64,000 nucleotides of DNA, taken from assembly GCA_008692225.1 (NCBI GenBank), contig VICG01000006.1, forward strand, positions 308,501 through 372,500, read 5' to 3'. The notes under the pieces were generated by a model. The model did no database searches. It was not told the DNA's origin and worked only from the letters and a program-made list of their open reading frames with translations. The number at the start of each line of letters is the position of its first letter. Position 1 is the stretch's first letter. Positions 12,694-25,200 of this stretch are shown piece after piece. A program made the position numbers and the translations under genes. This DNA comes from Monilinia fructicola. Its lineage: Eukaryota > Ascomycota > Leotiomycetes > Helotiales > Sclerotiniaceae.

Positions 12694-13244
12694 ATGGGTC
12701 GCGTTCGTACCAAGACAGTTAAGAAGTCCGCCAAGGTCATTATCGAAAGATACTACCCAAAGTTGACTCTCGACTTCGAGACCAACAAGAGAATTTGCGA
12801 TGAGATTGCCATCATTGCTTCCAAGCGTCTCCGCAACAAGGTACAAAACGTTGGATTGGACGAAATTTGACAAACATCTAACGATTGAATAGATTGCCGG
12901 TTACACCACCCATTTGATGAAGCGTATTCAACGTGGTCCCGTCCGTGGTATCTCCTTCAAGCTCCAAGAAGAGGAGAGAGAACGTAAGGATCAATACGTT
13001 CCAGAGGTTTCCGCTCTCGATGTTTCCAGCACCGAGACCGGCCAACTCGAGGTTGACGTTGAGACCAAGGAGCTCCTCAAGTCCCTTGGCGTAAGTCTTT
13101 CGCGCACTCCGGCGGTTGAAAGTTGGCGTCTAATGTTTGTCTTAGTTCGATTCTATCCCAGTCAACGTTACCGCCGTCACCCAAGCCCAAACTACCGAGC
13201 GTGGACCAAGACGATTCGGCGACAGACCTCCCCGCAGAGATTAG
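12694..13244 (+). CDS. RPS17: 40S ribosomal protein eS17 (Rps17)
   Basis: A structural protein of the small ribosomal subunit. Three exons (12694-12840, 12893-13090, 13146-13244) give 147 residues, close to the usual 130-150. The N-terminus [20 protein letters not shown], then [38 protein letters not shown] and [19 protein letters not shown] are nearly invariant in fungi. Intron 1 (52 nt, GTACAA..AATAG) and intron 2 (55 nt, GTAAGT..CTTAG) keep phase, and the protein ends FGDRPPRRD. No frameshift is present, unlike the two genes on its left. It converges with RTR1 on the other strand. Confidence 0.97.
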
Positions 13245-13752
13245 ATACATGGATTTACAAAGGGTATGGGGGATTTTATTGGGAAACACATGGATCTGAT
13301 GGCAACTGGCGCAAAAAAGGCAGGCAGTGTATCATAGATCAATGTAGGAAACGTTCCGTTCCCCAAACACCAAGGTGTCGCCTATGATTCTTCCTCGTGG
13401 AGATGAGGCTTGATTGCCATATTGGGGAAACATATGCCTTTCTCGTGAATGTGATGTGAGATTGCTAATGATATAGCTGCGAACGCGATGCATGCTGTCC
13501 CCATACGGACAGAGCGATATATGGGTTCAACTTTCACGATTGTGCTTGCAGAATTGAAAGTCACTTGGTGGTTTAGCAGGGTCTCTTCCATCTCCCACAT
13601 AAAATCAATTTGCCTATGGGAAGAAAGTTACGAGCAAAAATTGATTTGTTGGTTTATTTATACCATTAAATGTGACGAACGAGGGGGGGTATCATAGTTT
13701 TACTCCTTCCTCCCATGAACTCCCTAGACTCCATAAAGCCCAAATAATACAA
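13245..13752. other. convergent 3' intergenic between RPS17 and RTR1
   Basis: Short open frames only, no recognisable domain. It probably contains the two 3' UTRs and poly(A) sites. Confidence 0.5.
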
Positions 13753-14697
13753 TCATATTTTCCAATCTGTATCCATCTCGGTGTCATCATCATCCTCTCC
13801 AAATAAATCTCCATAATTGACGCCATGATTGAATGTAGATTTATGACCCTCGAGATCCAAATGCATGGTATCCATCCTCGCCGAAAGATCACTCGAGTCG
13901 AATGTTGGAGGTTTGACTTCCGCCTGCTTGACCTCTCTCTCCACGATGGAGAAATTGGTCACGTTCTTCGACGAACCTTGACCCGTCTCTCCTCTCTCCA
14001 ACGCCAGCTTTCCAGAATCCCTCTCCTTGGCCGCTGACTCCTCCCCCCCGCTCAAGGTCAAATTCCCAATCCCATCCATCACCAAATCCTCCTCGCTCTT
14101 CGGCCCATCCAGCAGATCAATCCTCACGGCGGCACTCGCGTCGCTCCTCTCCCACGCCGGACACTCGCTCAACTGCACGCGCACGTACAGGGCGCGCCGG
14201 GCGCACGCCTCGGAGCACCAGCGCTCCGTCTCCTCGCGGCGCGCGATGCGGAAGTCCTTGGCCTTGCCCGACATGCCGAGGAGGCGCCACTGGCCGGCGC
14301 GGGCGTCGCGCGGCCGCGGGTTCGCGCACAGCGTGTAGCCGCAGCGGTTGTCGAGGTTGCGCTCGAGGATCAGGGCGTCGTAGTCGCTGGGTTGGAAGGG
14401 CCGGAGCAGGGCTTGGAAGGTCTGCGCGTCGGTGGGGGAGGCGCGGGGGGTGCTGAGCGGGTAGTCGATTAGGAGTTCGGTGGCGTGCAGGATCTCTTTC
14501 TCGATCGCCTTGCGTTGTTGGATGAGGTGCGCGTGGTAGAGGGCTACTTTGAGGTGGCGGGAGGGGGGGGGCGTGCTGGGTCGGGTGGTGGTTGTGGTTG
14601 GGGGTGTGGGTGTGGGGGTGTTGGTTGAGGGGGACGAGGAGGGGGGGCGGTGGGTGGTTTTTTTGAGGATGGGTTTGGGTTTTTGGGGGGTCGCCAT
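13753..14697 (-). CDS. RTR1: RTR1/RPAP2-type RNA polymerase II CTD phosphatase
   Basis: Rtr1 proteins act on the C-terminal repeat domain of RNA polymerase II (Ser5-P) and help nuclear import of the polymerase. The 314-residue frame is intact. A Pro/Thr-rich N-terminus (about 1-47) precedes a helical stretch (QRKAIEKEILHATELLIDYP) and the zinc-binding core: ERNLDNRCGYTLCANP (C119, C124) and WCSEACARRALYVRVQLSE (C161, C165). The family ending PAWER follows at about 180. Then comes an acidic, low-complexity C-terminus ending DTEMDTDWKI. Most fungal homologues have this layout and length. GC content is markedly higher between about 14100 and 14500 than in flanking DNA. Confidence 0.9.
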   Translation of the reverse strand: MATPQKPKPILKKTTHRPPSSSPSTNTPTPTPPTTTTTRPSTPPPSRHLKVALYHAHLIQQRKAIEKEILHATELLIDYPLSTPRASPTDAQTFQALLRPFQPSDYDALILERNLDNRCGYTLCANPRPRDARAGQWRLLGMSGKAKDFRIARREETERWCSEACARRALYVRVQLSECPAWERSDASAAVRIDLLDGPKSEEDLVMDGIGNLTLSGGEESAAKERDSGKLALERGETGQGSSKNVTNFSIVEREVKQAEVKPPTFDSSDLSARMDTMHLDLEGHKSTFNHGVNYGDLFGEDDDDTEMDTDWKI

Positions 14698-16447
14698 TTT
14701 GAGTGTGGTTTTGTTTTGGGGGTTGAGGTGGATGGGTAGGTTGAGGAGGATGGGTAGGTTGAGGTGGATGGGTAGACAGGTAGGTAGGTAGGTGGCGATT
14801 TTGTCTCTTTTTTTTTTTTCAGAATTGAATTGAACTGAATTGAATTGAATTGATAAGATTGATTTTTGAGGGGTTCCGTGGATTTTCAGTGAGTAATCAG
14901 TTGAGTAGGTAGGAATAGTCCGATAAAGTAAAGTGTACGATTGGTATTGGATGGATTTGACAATAACGTCAAACTAGGCGGGTAAAAGAGGTCGGGCAGG
15001 ATAAGAATATTAATACCCGTGGACAGATACTTGGAACCTTACAGTATTAGTACGGCCAGTTGGTATTATCGGATGATAGCCGTGTAAATATAATATAATA
15101 TTGAGATTAATACCTAGGTAGGGGGTTCTTTTCTTCTTTTGGATAACCTTGGAAACAGATTATCAAATTATAACCCATTTTAAGAAAACATTATTTATTA
15201 TTATTCCAGGTTATTATACTTTATAGCCACACTCATTCCCTTGAACTATGTATGATGGTATGGATGCCTTATAAGTTGATGTCTTGTTGATTGCTGCCTT
15301 ATTAATTGCTGCCTCATCAATTGCTGCCTCATCAATTGCTGCCTTATCGAAGAGAATATCATAAATCCATGGAGAGGGAAGGTTTGAGTGATTGAGTTGA
15401 TCAATTGGAAAAGCTTTCTACCTATTCTTACCAGTAGCATTATCCATGGATTGCCGGATTGTATCTGTTTTGCCCGCCAGATCATGCAATAACAACAAGA
15501 CAAGGTTGCCACTTATCTAGATCTCATGAGAAATGTATAGGAATGTCCTAAGCAGCGCAAATCATTGCAAGTCCATTTGCATTCATTCACACTTCCATAT
15601 GGACATACAAACACACACATAATTCACAAGTAGATATACCTCCAGCGACTCGAGTAGTCATCATACCATCTATACGCCGCCTTACAAACCTTTCTATGAA
15701 GCACAAGAAGGATTAGGTATCATCCTCGAGTAGATCAATGATAGATGAATGGGTTGTTGGTATTTCTGCCTATTTATCATTGATTTATCTGCAGTCTCTG
15801 CAGAGTTCTAGTTCTCCCTGATTATTCATTAAACAAATAAAACACAAACCAAACACTTTGTCAATACACACACATATACATATATATACCTAGGTACACG
15901 CATATACATTGGACATCCATCACGAAATACATATAATCTTTCCTTGATACCGCGCCCTCTGCACAATTATCACCTCCTCATCTCCGATAAGGTTAATACA
16001 TCATCGCCTCTTGGTAAGTTTGTGGTATCTCAACATCTTCATCGCTCGTGAACCTTCAAGATATATCCCGTCCTCCCTCGCGTTTCATTCATGCGCTGAC
16101 GTAGACTAGCAGCAGGAGTTTTAAGAGACCTACCTAGTACCTAGCCCTGGAGGTACATACAAACACCGCCCCGCCTCTTCTGGATTGCCCCGACATTTTC
16201 TTTCTTCCTACTTCCCGTTCCAGTTATCTATTCACCTCAGCAAACATTATAAAAAGAAAACTTCTTCAATTGTGTTCCACCTGCAAAAAAACGGTTTCAT
16301 TGCTTCAAATCCAACAATCGAACCCTAGATTGTCACGAACATTATCCGTTACAAAGCCGGACTTCGGTGGTTGGCAACTAGTTGGGACCGAGTTACAACA
16401 TCAACAATAATACTTTGAACCTACAACCACCTCTACTTCCGTTCACC
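14698..16447. promoter_or_regulatory. divergent promoter region between RTR1 and BBC1
   Basis: The RTR1-proximal part has GGTAGG/TTGAGGTGGATGG repeats (about 14725-14795), a T10 run near 14810 and AATTG repeats (14822-14855). The BBC1 side holds a long pyrimidine-rich, C/A-rich leader. An 89-residue minus frame at 15246-15512 is built on a 15-bp repeat (TTGCTGCCTCATCAA-type, 15290-15350) and is not supported as a gene. Confidence 0.45.
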
Positions 16448-19400
16448 ATGTCCATTCCACCCTTCAAGGTGAAGGCTATATTTGAATATACGTCACCGCA
16501 TGAGGATGATCTTCACTTTCCGAATGGTCAAATTATTACAGTGACAGAGGAGGAAGATGCAGATTGGTATGCGGGAGAATATGTTGATGCTTCAGGAGTC
16601 AAACAAGAAGGCATCTTTCCACGAAATTTTGTGGAAAAGTATGAACCCACCGCGCCTCCAAGACCGACGCGTATCAATCGACCAAAGAAGGAACCGGAAC
16701 CAGCTTCTCCCGCCGTTGCTCCCGAACCAGTAAAGGAACCAGAGCCTGAGCCTGAACCCGAAGCACACCCTGAAGAGGTCCCCGAAACTCCTATGGTGCA
16801 AGAACGGCAAGCTCCTCCTCCTCCTCCCCCTCAATCGGCTCCGCAGGTGAAGCCTCCAAAGCCTGCCTCTCCACCTCCTGCGCCAGCAGCTACAAAGCCA
16901 CCTCCAAGTCAAAAGCCAATTTCTCCCCCTGTCAGTGAGAAGCCAAGTGGCGGGTCATTTCGAGATCGTATCGCTGCATTCAACAAAGCTGCACCTCCAC
17001 CAGCTCCATTCAAACCCGCAGGTTTTAGTTCTGGAGGTTCGAACAATTTTATCAAAAAGCCATTTGTTGCCCCACCCCCAAGAAAAGATGCTTATATACC
17101 CACACCTCGCGAGCCGCCGCCACAAAAGATATACAGACGTGAGGAGGATCCCGAGATTGCCGCAAAGGAAAATGAGAATCAAGAACAAACTGAACGAGCG
17201 GGGTTGGCACCAGTGTCCACAACTAACAATGATGAAGAGGAACAGCCAAAGCCAACAAGTCTCAAGGAACGCATCGCGCTTTTGCAGAAACAACAAATGG
17301 AACAAGCTTCTAGACATGCAGATGCAGCACAGAAGAAGGAAAAGCCTAAGCGCCCCCCCAAGAAGAAAACAGAAGCGCTTGAAGCTGCCGAAGAAGGTGA
17401 TACTGCTAGCTTGGAAAGGACAGAAACCGGGGATCGGCCTGGAAAAGTTTCAATGGATTCTGTTACCGAGGAAGATGGTGGACCACCAAGAAGAACCAAA
17501 TCTTCACGCGGACCCATCCCTTCGGTTGATGATGGAAATGAGGCGGATATGTCGGGAGCCGCTGAAACTGCGGAAGAATTGGAGGATACTGGAAAGGATG
17601 ATAGCGATGATAAACCGAGAGTTAAGCCTCCTCAACCTCTTGTACGTGCCCCAACCGCTCCAGCTGTAGAGCCAGACGTTGGCGAGGAGGAAGGCGCTGT
17701 TGAGGAATCTTCACCCGTTGAAGCAGATGAGGAGGAGGAAGAAGAAGAGGAAGATGATATTGATCCCGAAGTAAGACGCAAAGAAGAATTAAGAGCAAGA
17801 ATGGCAAAAATGAGTGGTGGAATGGGTATGCATGGAATGTTTGGTGGTGGGATGCCAATGGCAGCCCCTCTTCCACCAAAGAAGAAGAAACCATCATTGC
17901 CAATTCCAAAGCGTGGAAGTACTGCTGGGTCGGATTCAATAGTTTTCTCCAATAGCTAGCGCACCACCTGTTCCGATGATTCCTCTTCCTGGTATGTCCA
18001 GAGTTCGAAGCCCGGAGGAGGTAGAGAAACAAGCAGATGCCGAGGAAGAGAAGAGACCCGTTTCATCTGCACGTCCCGCTGATGTCATACCGGATGTTGA
18101 GGATGTCGTAGCGGAGAAGGAAGAAGATTCCGCGGCTCCATCAGGTACGTTTCATGATCACGCGCACCTATTTCAAAGCTAATATTTCATTGTAGTACCA
18201 GCGCATGATGGAGGTGCGCCACCTCCAATTCCGGGTGGAAGACCTGCTCCTCCGGTTCCAAGTGATTGTAAGTTATTCACTCATGAATTTATTCATTTCT
18301 CTACTAACTTCCTTAGCTCGACCAGTTCCTGCACCGCCTTCAGTCTTGATGTCACCCGGTGCTGGTTATGAATCTGATGATGAAATGGTTGAGCAACCAG
18401 GAAAGATATCGCTTGCAATTCCAAGTGGTGAACCACCTCAAGCTCCTCGACCTGATGAACCAGTGTCACCACGTTCACCACCTAACAGGAGACCTTCAAC
18501 CTTTAATCCTGATCAATCACCGCAATCTCCAAATGCGTCTGGTGGTAAACGCGCAAGTAGAGTTCCACCTATTCCACTTGGTATCCCTACTCCTTCAACT
18601 CAAACTCGAGCCCCGCCACCACCTCCACCTGGGGCAGCGTTGAGTCGATCTTCCACAGGTGATAAAGAGGTGGTTCCTCCGTCGAACCCACCTCCTCTGC
18701 CTGTGGATGATGTAAAAGAAGATGAATATGAGGGTGATTATGATACTGACATTGCTTCTGCTGTACCACATAAAGAAGCTTTGAAGCATACTAAAGAAGC
18801 AAGTGCTGATGATTCTACTCTTCGATCTCCACTTGCTTCTCCAACTTTTGCTCCCCCTCCACTTCCTCCAACCACAGCTCCAAAAGCCGTACCGCCACCA
18901 TTGCCTTCACAACCACCTCCTCGCCCATCAGGAGATGTTCCTAGAGTTGCTCCACCACCCCCCACCTCCCCCACCTGGAAAGGCCCCGGCTCCATGGGAA
19001 CCCGAGGATAAAGAGTACGATCCGTATAATTATGCGCCAAACACAAGCGCACCAGTTCAGGTTGCTCCAGCTACACCAACGATGGAACCTGTTGAAGATG
19101 ATTTATACTCAGCTTCTCCACCAAGATCATTTGCTTCACCTAAACAAGCTCGAGCTCCACCTCCACCTCCTAATAAGCCTTTAATTAAACAATCTTTGGA
19201 TCTCAATCGTGCAGCTGTTGCAGGCGTAAGAAGATCCATGGATTTAAACAGAATGTCTATGGATTCTGGTTTCATTGCCAATGATGTTGATTTGGCAGTC
19301 AGTAGTCAATGGTGGACTGTCAAGAAGAGCCTTCCTCCAGTTTTCTCAAGTCGAAAGGATATCTTGACTGAATCAGAAGATACGTCGTCAATTTCTGATA

Positions 19401-20041
19401 CAAATCAACCTGTAGTCACAAGAGAACTTTTTGTCTTGTTCCACGATTACTCACAAACAATTATCGCGGCTCAATATAACCCCAAGGATCCCTCGGATTG
19501 TCAACTTGAACAAAAACATGAAGGACCACCTGCTCGTTTACGTCAAGATCAATTGGAAGATGCTCATGAACGCTTTGGTAAACGTGTTATTGAAGCTGTT
19601 AGCGTTAGACAAAACACTATTGTTGGCGATGGTACTCCCCAAGGATTAATCTTGGAGTTATTAAAACCGTTAGCCGGTGTCCTCATGCCTGTAGGAACTC
19701 GCGCATATGGTGCTGTTGTCTATAGTAATATGGCAAATGCATCCACTCAACAATTCGATGAAATTCGACCTGGTGATATTGTTACCTTGAGGAACACTAG
19801 ATTTCAAGGAAAACATGGATCCATGCATACAAAATACACAGCGGAAGTTGGTAAACCGGATCACATGGGAGTCGTAGCCGAATGGGATGGAACGAAGAAG
19901 AAGTTGAGAGCTTGGGAACAGGGTCGAGAGAGTAAAAAGGTCAAGCTGGAGAGTTTCAAGTTGGATGATTTGAGGAGTGGGGAGGTGAAGATTTGGAGAC
20001 TTATGCCTAGAAGTTGGGTGGGTTGGGGTGAGGGTAATTGA
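16448..20041 (+). CDS. BBC1: BBC1/MTI1-like SH3 protein of cortical actin patches, two frameshifts
   Basis: In yeast Bbc1 binds type I myosin and Las17/WASP and restrains actin assembly at endocytic patches. The protein starts MSIPPFKVKAIFEYTSPHED. An SH3 domain fills residues about 5-68 (DDLHFPNGQ, DADWYAGEY, EGIFPRNFV). Long Pro-rich and Glu-rich linkers follow (PPPPPPQSAPQ, EEEEEEEDDIDPE), with short FRDRIAAFNKAAP and LKERIALLQKQQ repeats. The C-terminal AIM3/BBC1 domain includes QWWTVKKSLPPVF, FVLFHDYSQTIIAAQ and GTRAYGAVVYSN, ending at 20041. Introns are 18146-18195 and 18268-18316. Two single-base shifts interrupt it, an extra T in TTTT at 17943-17946 and an extra C in the CCCCCC run near 18957-18962. 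Both are homopolymers, so errors are likely. The start was chosen at the ATG just before the SH3 domain rather than the ATG at 16382. Confidence 0.88.
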
Positions 20042-21489
20042 GATATTCACAAGTTTGGTTTGTGATATGGATTTAGATTGTGAGGGGATGGGAAAGAGGA
20101 GAAAGTGATATCAGTATGGGATGGCATGGCATGGCATGGCATGGAATGATGAGGTTTACTTTTTATCTTTTATCTTTTTGCACGGTGGTCTGCTAGCGAA
20201 TGGATTGGTATGAGTTGAGATGAGATGAGATGAGTTGAGATGAGTTGAGATGAGTTGAGTTGTGAGATGAGTTGAGATGAGATGAGTTGAGATGAAGTGA
20301 TGAAGATAACGTCGATTGAAGCGAAGTGAGCAGAGCGGGATTTGGCTGTGTACTTAATTGTGTAATTATGCATGTATACCGTTTATTATGTGGGTGGTTA
20401 GAAATAGCATGATGCATGCATACATGATTAATTCATTGATTCATCGATTCATTGATTCATTGATTCATTGATTCATCGATCCGATCGATTCGTTCAATTT
20501 ATCTATCTATCTCCCGGGCTAGGTAGGTAGGTAGCTAGGTAGGTAGGTAGGTAGGTAGGTATCTATGTAGGTATCCATCGAAGCAGTTGTTGTCCGTCCA
20601 CTTATTTATATATTTTATTTATCTATCTACTAGATAAAAGATAAATTACAAGATAAATAAATAACATCCTCCCTACATACACGTTCGCCAACCAAGGTTC
20701 TTTTCTTTTTAAAAAAAAAGGAGAGTTTTTATAGTGATTGATAAAAGGTTAGTTAATCAATAAAAAACTAGAATTAATTAAGATTTGTAAATAGATGTAA
20801 TTATCATATTGCTTTCGTCATTTAGACGGACTTACTTATATATATATATATACATACGTATCATCAGTGTACCTTCTTCCCAACCCCAACCCAACCCAAC
20901 CCACCCCAGCCCCTTCCCCTGACCGACCCCGTACATTCGGGCATATGGGCTTTGTCTATTGTACTCGATCGAGTACTTGGTGGGTAGATGCTTAGATGCT
21001 TAGTTGCTTAGTTGCTTGGTTAGGTAGTTACTGTAGTTACAGTAGTTTACCGTCGAATCGCTTCGCTTATCGGGGAGGCGAGGATGAAGTTGTGCATGCA
21101 TGGATGAATAGATGGATGGACGATACTGTATATGGATATAACCAAAGAACCGCAAACTCCGTAATTAGACTCTTTCGTTTCCTTTCCTTTCGCTTGGTCC
21201 GCTGCTGGGTGCGTGGGTAGAACGGCTCGCTACTCGCGTAATTAATCTTGATTGTTGAATGGCGAGCTCACCGTTGAATATCGTCGAATACTAATTATAA
21301 GGTTACTATATGTATTCATCCCCATCTATCTTCTATAGCGAGCAAGGAAGTTGGTCAATAGGTACCCGTCTCGAGTATTCGAGCAAGGAGGGAAGGAAAT
21401 AGCTAGAAAATGGTATGGCGGCATATAGCAGCAAATACATACTGTAGGTAACCGAGCTCCCTGTATTATGCACGCCCCTATATCTTGCA
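20042..21489. other. intergenic with many simple repeats
   Basis: Tandem blocks include (ATGGC)n at about 20118-20144, GAGATGAGTT units at 20212-20294, GATTCATT units at 20434-20480 and AGGT units at 20519-20562. A TA run is near 20838-20852 and CCCAA-type repeats lie at 20880-20910. No gene is supported. Confidence 0.7.
20519..20562. repeat. (AGGT)n microsatellite
   Basis: Tandem AGGT units interrupted by AGCT once. Confidence 0.9.
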
Positions 21490-22691
21490 CGTTTTAACAT
21501 TTTCGAAAATAAATAATTATAAATCAATTAATCATTAAAACAAACTAAAATTTTATATCATAATAAATTAAAATAAATAGTTTATAATAGTAGTTTTTTG
21601 AATATAAAATATATTATATATTATTAAAATTGATACTAATAAAATAATAAAAAGATTTATTTAATATTTTATGAATAAAACAAAGAATTTAAGATTTTAA
21701 AAGATTATATTTAGTTTTTTAATGTTTTTATTATTTATAGTTTAATATTAACATTTTAAATTTTTTAAAAATATTATAATTCAATTTTTATATTGAATTT
21801 CAAAAATAAAAAATATTTAAGATTTAAAACAAAAATAAAAATTATTTAAAAAAGTATTATATTATAATAATATTAATAATATAAGTTTTTATTAAATAAA
21901 TATATAAAAAGGTAATATATAGAAATAGTTTTTAATTAATAAAACTTATTTTATATAAAATTAAAATAAATATTTAAAATTTTCAATGATTTAAAAAATA
22001 AAATAAAATCAAAATTAAAAAGTATAATTATATATTATAGTATATAAAAATAACATATTTCAATAATCATTATATAAATTTATTATATATAAGTTTTTAA
22101 AATAAAAAATTATATAATTATTTTAAATAAAAATTTTATACCTTAAATTATTGATTTTCTATAGCGATTAGTATACGAAAAATAATATTATTAACAAAAA
22201 ATAATTCTTTTAAATTTGATATTAAACTAAATTTATAATATATTTTAGATTTTCTTATAATAATCTTAATTTATTTATATATATAATAAAAAAGACTTTC
22301 TTTTTTAAAAAAAAAGTATTATATATTATATAATATAAAAGTAATAGGCTTTTTATATATTTTTTATAATATAATTTTTATTTTTTTTTATTATAAAAAT
22401 TTTATTCTTTTTTTAATGAATAAAAGGTTTTTAATTAATATTTATATAATATACTTTAATTTTTTATTAAAATATTCTTTATTTATAATGATAAAACTAT
22501 TTTTAATAAATTTCTTTTAGATTATGAAATTTTAATAAATTATATTTAATATAATCTTTAGTTTTTTATAAAAAAAAAATTAGTTTTTTCTATTATTTAT
22601 AGTTTTTTCATTATTAAAAATATTATTTAAATAAAAAATACTTTTTTTAATAATTTATAAATAGTTATTTAATTTTTATAATAATTAAATA

Positions 22692-22853
22692 TAGAACGAA
22701 TATCACGTGCCTTAGGCACGTGATATCTCATCACGCTAAGCGATACTATATATATAAGAGATCTCTAGGTTTCCTAAAGATCTTTTCCTTCTTTAGCTTT
22801 TTTATTCTAGTTAACTAACCTCTATTAACTCGCTTTAATATGTAATCGTAACA
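22692..22853 (+). mobile_element. solo LTR, family C (162 bp)
   Basis: A TG(TA)..CA-type repeat flanked by a perfect 5-bp duplication AAATA (22687-22691 and 22854-22858). It carries a perfect inverted repeat (arm ATCACGTGCC, 3-nt loop) near its start and ends TAATCGTAACA. A reverse-orientation copy with all the same landmarks lies at 48232-48418. Confidence 0.8.
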
Positions 22854-23037
22854 AAATATACATTTTTAAAATTATAATTAGTATTTAAATATATTTAGTT
22901 CTATATATTTTCTTTTTATAATATCATTTAAAATTATTAATAATATATTATATTTAAATTTTATATTATAATATTAATAGCTTTTTTATTAATTAATTTT
23001 ATTTATTAATTTTCGACTTTTTTAAAAGCGTATAAGA

Positions 23038-23080
23038 TGTAACGAATATCACGTGCCTTAGGCACGTGATATCTCATCAC
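23038..23080 (+). mobile_element. LTR family C fragment
   Basis: Starts TGTAACGAATATCACG and repeats about 38 bases of the 22692 copy, including the CACGTG palindrome, then diverges. It preserves the undamaged TG terminus that is mutated in the other copy. Confidence 0.7.
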
Positions 23081-23573
23081 ACGTTAAAATTTAAGTTAAT
23101 ATATTAATAAATTCTAAAATTTTCTTAAATTACTAAGTTTATAGTATTACTATTCGTTTAAAAATAATTTTTATAATATAAAAACTTTATAGAAACATAT
23201 TAAAATACTAAATCTAATATATATATAAATTATATAAAATTATATTAAAGTTTTATTAAATAATTATAAGTTTTATATTCGCCTATGCCTCTTTTAAAAC
23301 GCGCTCGAGTAATAAAAATATATAAAATTCAATCTCCTTTTTACTTATATTTTTAAAAATAAAAGATTTAGAATATATTATATATCGTTTAAAGGTATAT
23401 TAATATAGTTTTTATCAAATTATATATAATTAAACTTTAAATTAAAAAACATTTTTAATCTATTTATAAAGTATCTTTCTTTTAATCTAATCTTTTATTA
23501 TATTCTTTATAATTTAATAAATCTCTTTAATTAATATTAAAGAATATTAATAAACCCTTTCTTTATATATTTT

Positions 23574-23726
23574 TGTTATGCAGTGAGACAGAAACTGGGG
23601 GCCAAGAGAGGAACGGTAACATAGTAGAATTCTATAAAAAGGGAAAGGAATGGGATCCGAAGGATTCCATTTTTTTATAAGATTAGTGTAGTATGTAATA
23701 TTTAATATTACATATTGATCTTAATA
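23574..23726 (-). repeat. 3' LTR of the chromovirus
   Basis: On minus this copy begins TATTAAGATC (decayed from TG) and ends CATAACA. It aligns without gaps to the 32056 copy. Every difference I see is a transition. Confidence 0.9.
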
Positions 23727-23730
23727 CTAT

Positions 23731-23740
23731 CCCCCCTTTT
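23731..23740 (-). other. polypurine tract
   Basis: AAAAGGGGGG on minus, four bases before the 3' LTR, where plus-strand DNA priming occurs in LTR elements. It fixes the direction of the retrotransposon. Confidence 0.8.
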
Positions 23741-23989
23741 ATAATCAACATTTTGGTAATTAATTAATTAACTAAGTATATAAATTATAAATGCTATCTG
23801 ATATAAATAATTAATCTATCCATAAAAATAAATAACTGTTTTAGTAAAAATAAAGAATCCCTAAATAACAAATTAATTTTTATTAAATTGTAATAATGTA
23901 ATTAACCTTTAGTTTATAATTTTCTTTTATTTTATGAATGCATACTAATTTCTCTTTTGGTACATAAATAATCTTTTTTTAATATTATT

Positions 23990-25200
23990 ATAGATATTTT
24001 TTACTTATTTTTTCATTCTTTATTAAAATTCTTAAAGTTATTTAAACCTGTATTACTTTTATTTTCATTTATATCTTCCCAAATATCTTCTTTACCGGCT
24101 TTTTCCTTTTTAATAATCTCTTTGCTAAACTTATAATTCTTTACTTTTATTTTTTTAATATTAGTTTTTTTTTATTAATTCTTCCTTATTAACTTATCTT
24201 TTAAACACTATTAATCTAATTATTTTCAATTTTTTATTATAATTGATTATATTATCAATGGGGTATAATCTTCTTAAAGAATTAATCTTATTTGTATGGA
24301 TAATATCTTTTAAAAATGTTTATTATTAAAGCATTTATTACATTTAATTCTATAACCAAACTAAACACCTATCTATAGATTTTTATTAGTAATAATAGTT
24401 TAAATTTTCCCTTTATAGGCAAAATATGATAATTTATTTATTTATTGAATAACATTGGTGATTATATTATATACTATTGGTACAATCTCTTTCTCATTAA
24501 TCAAACAATTATTAATTAATTAGTTTAATTATATTTAATCTAAAACTTTTTATTATAATTCTATAGAACTGCTTTAAACCAATTTGTATAAATATTATTT
24601 TTATTTAATTGTATATTATTATCTTAACAAAATTAAAAGCGTTTGTTATAGAAATTTATAATAAAGCCCAATATTCCTGATTTAATTTTTATAAATATTA
24701 ATACTTTAATATAATAATAATTTAATTTAGATTTAAAATCTATTATAAATAAATATTTACTTATCGTTTTAGTTTTTTTTTTCTTTAAGATTATATAATA
24801 ATCTTTTTTAAATTTACTGTATTTTATTATTATTTTATTAGTTCTTTATTTTAAGAGTTGGGGTTCATTCCTAGGGTTAATTATAGAATTTTAATGATTA
24901 ATAAAGATTTTGGCTAAAATTTTTTTTTAACCCATATTCTTATATATTTGTACTAATTTAAATAAATTATTAATACCCTTTTTTAAATTTATTATATCAA
25001 TTATAATTATTTTTTTTATATTTTGTAGAATATATTTATCAAATTCATTATTTTATATACCTGTATTATTTACTCTTTTCATTTTAATACTATTATTATT
25101 AATTCTTCCTTTATCAAAATCAGATTTTAATGAACTTTTTCCTAAGCCTTTTAATAATATTTTATTTATTTTCTCTTTTAATAATTCTATCATGTAAAAC
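23990..25200 (-). pseudogene. cryptic coding-like region between chromodomain and 3' LTR
   Basis: Minus-strand readings here look protein-like although broken by stops: IELLKEKINKILLKGLGKS, NLKKGINNLFKLVQIYKN and KKEKAGKEDIWEDINENK. They are Lys/Glu/Asn/Ile-rich. They could be a third open frame of the element or the coding region of another inserted element. No family is recognised. Confidence 0.4.

Noticed and set aside
13382..13600. 72-codon minus frame between RPS17 and RTR1
   Set aside because: No motif and it lies in the 3' flank of two convergent genes.
24850..24870. Possible left end of the broken family-E MITE (TAAGAGTTGGGG)
   Set aside because: Only 9-10 bases match and the following TIR sequence is absent.
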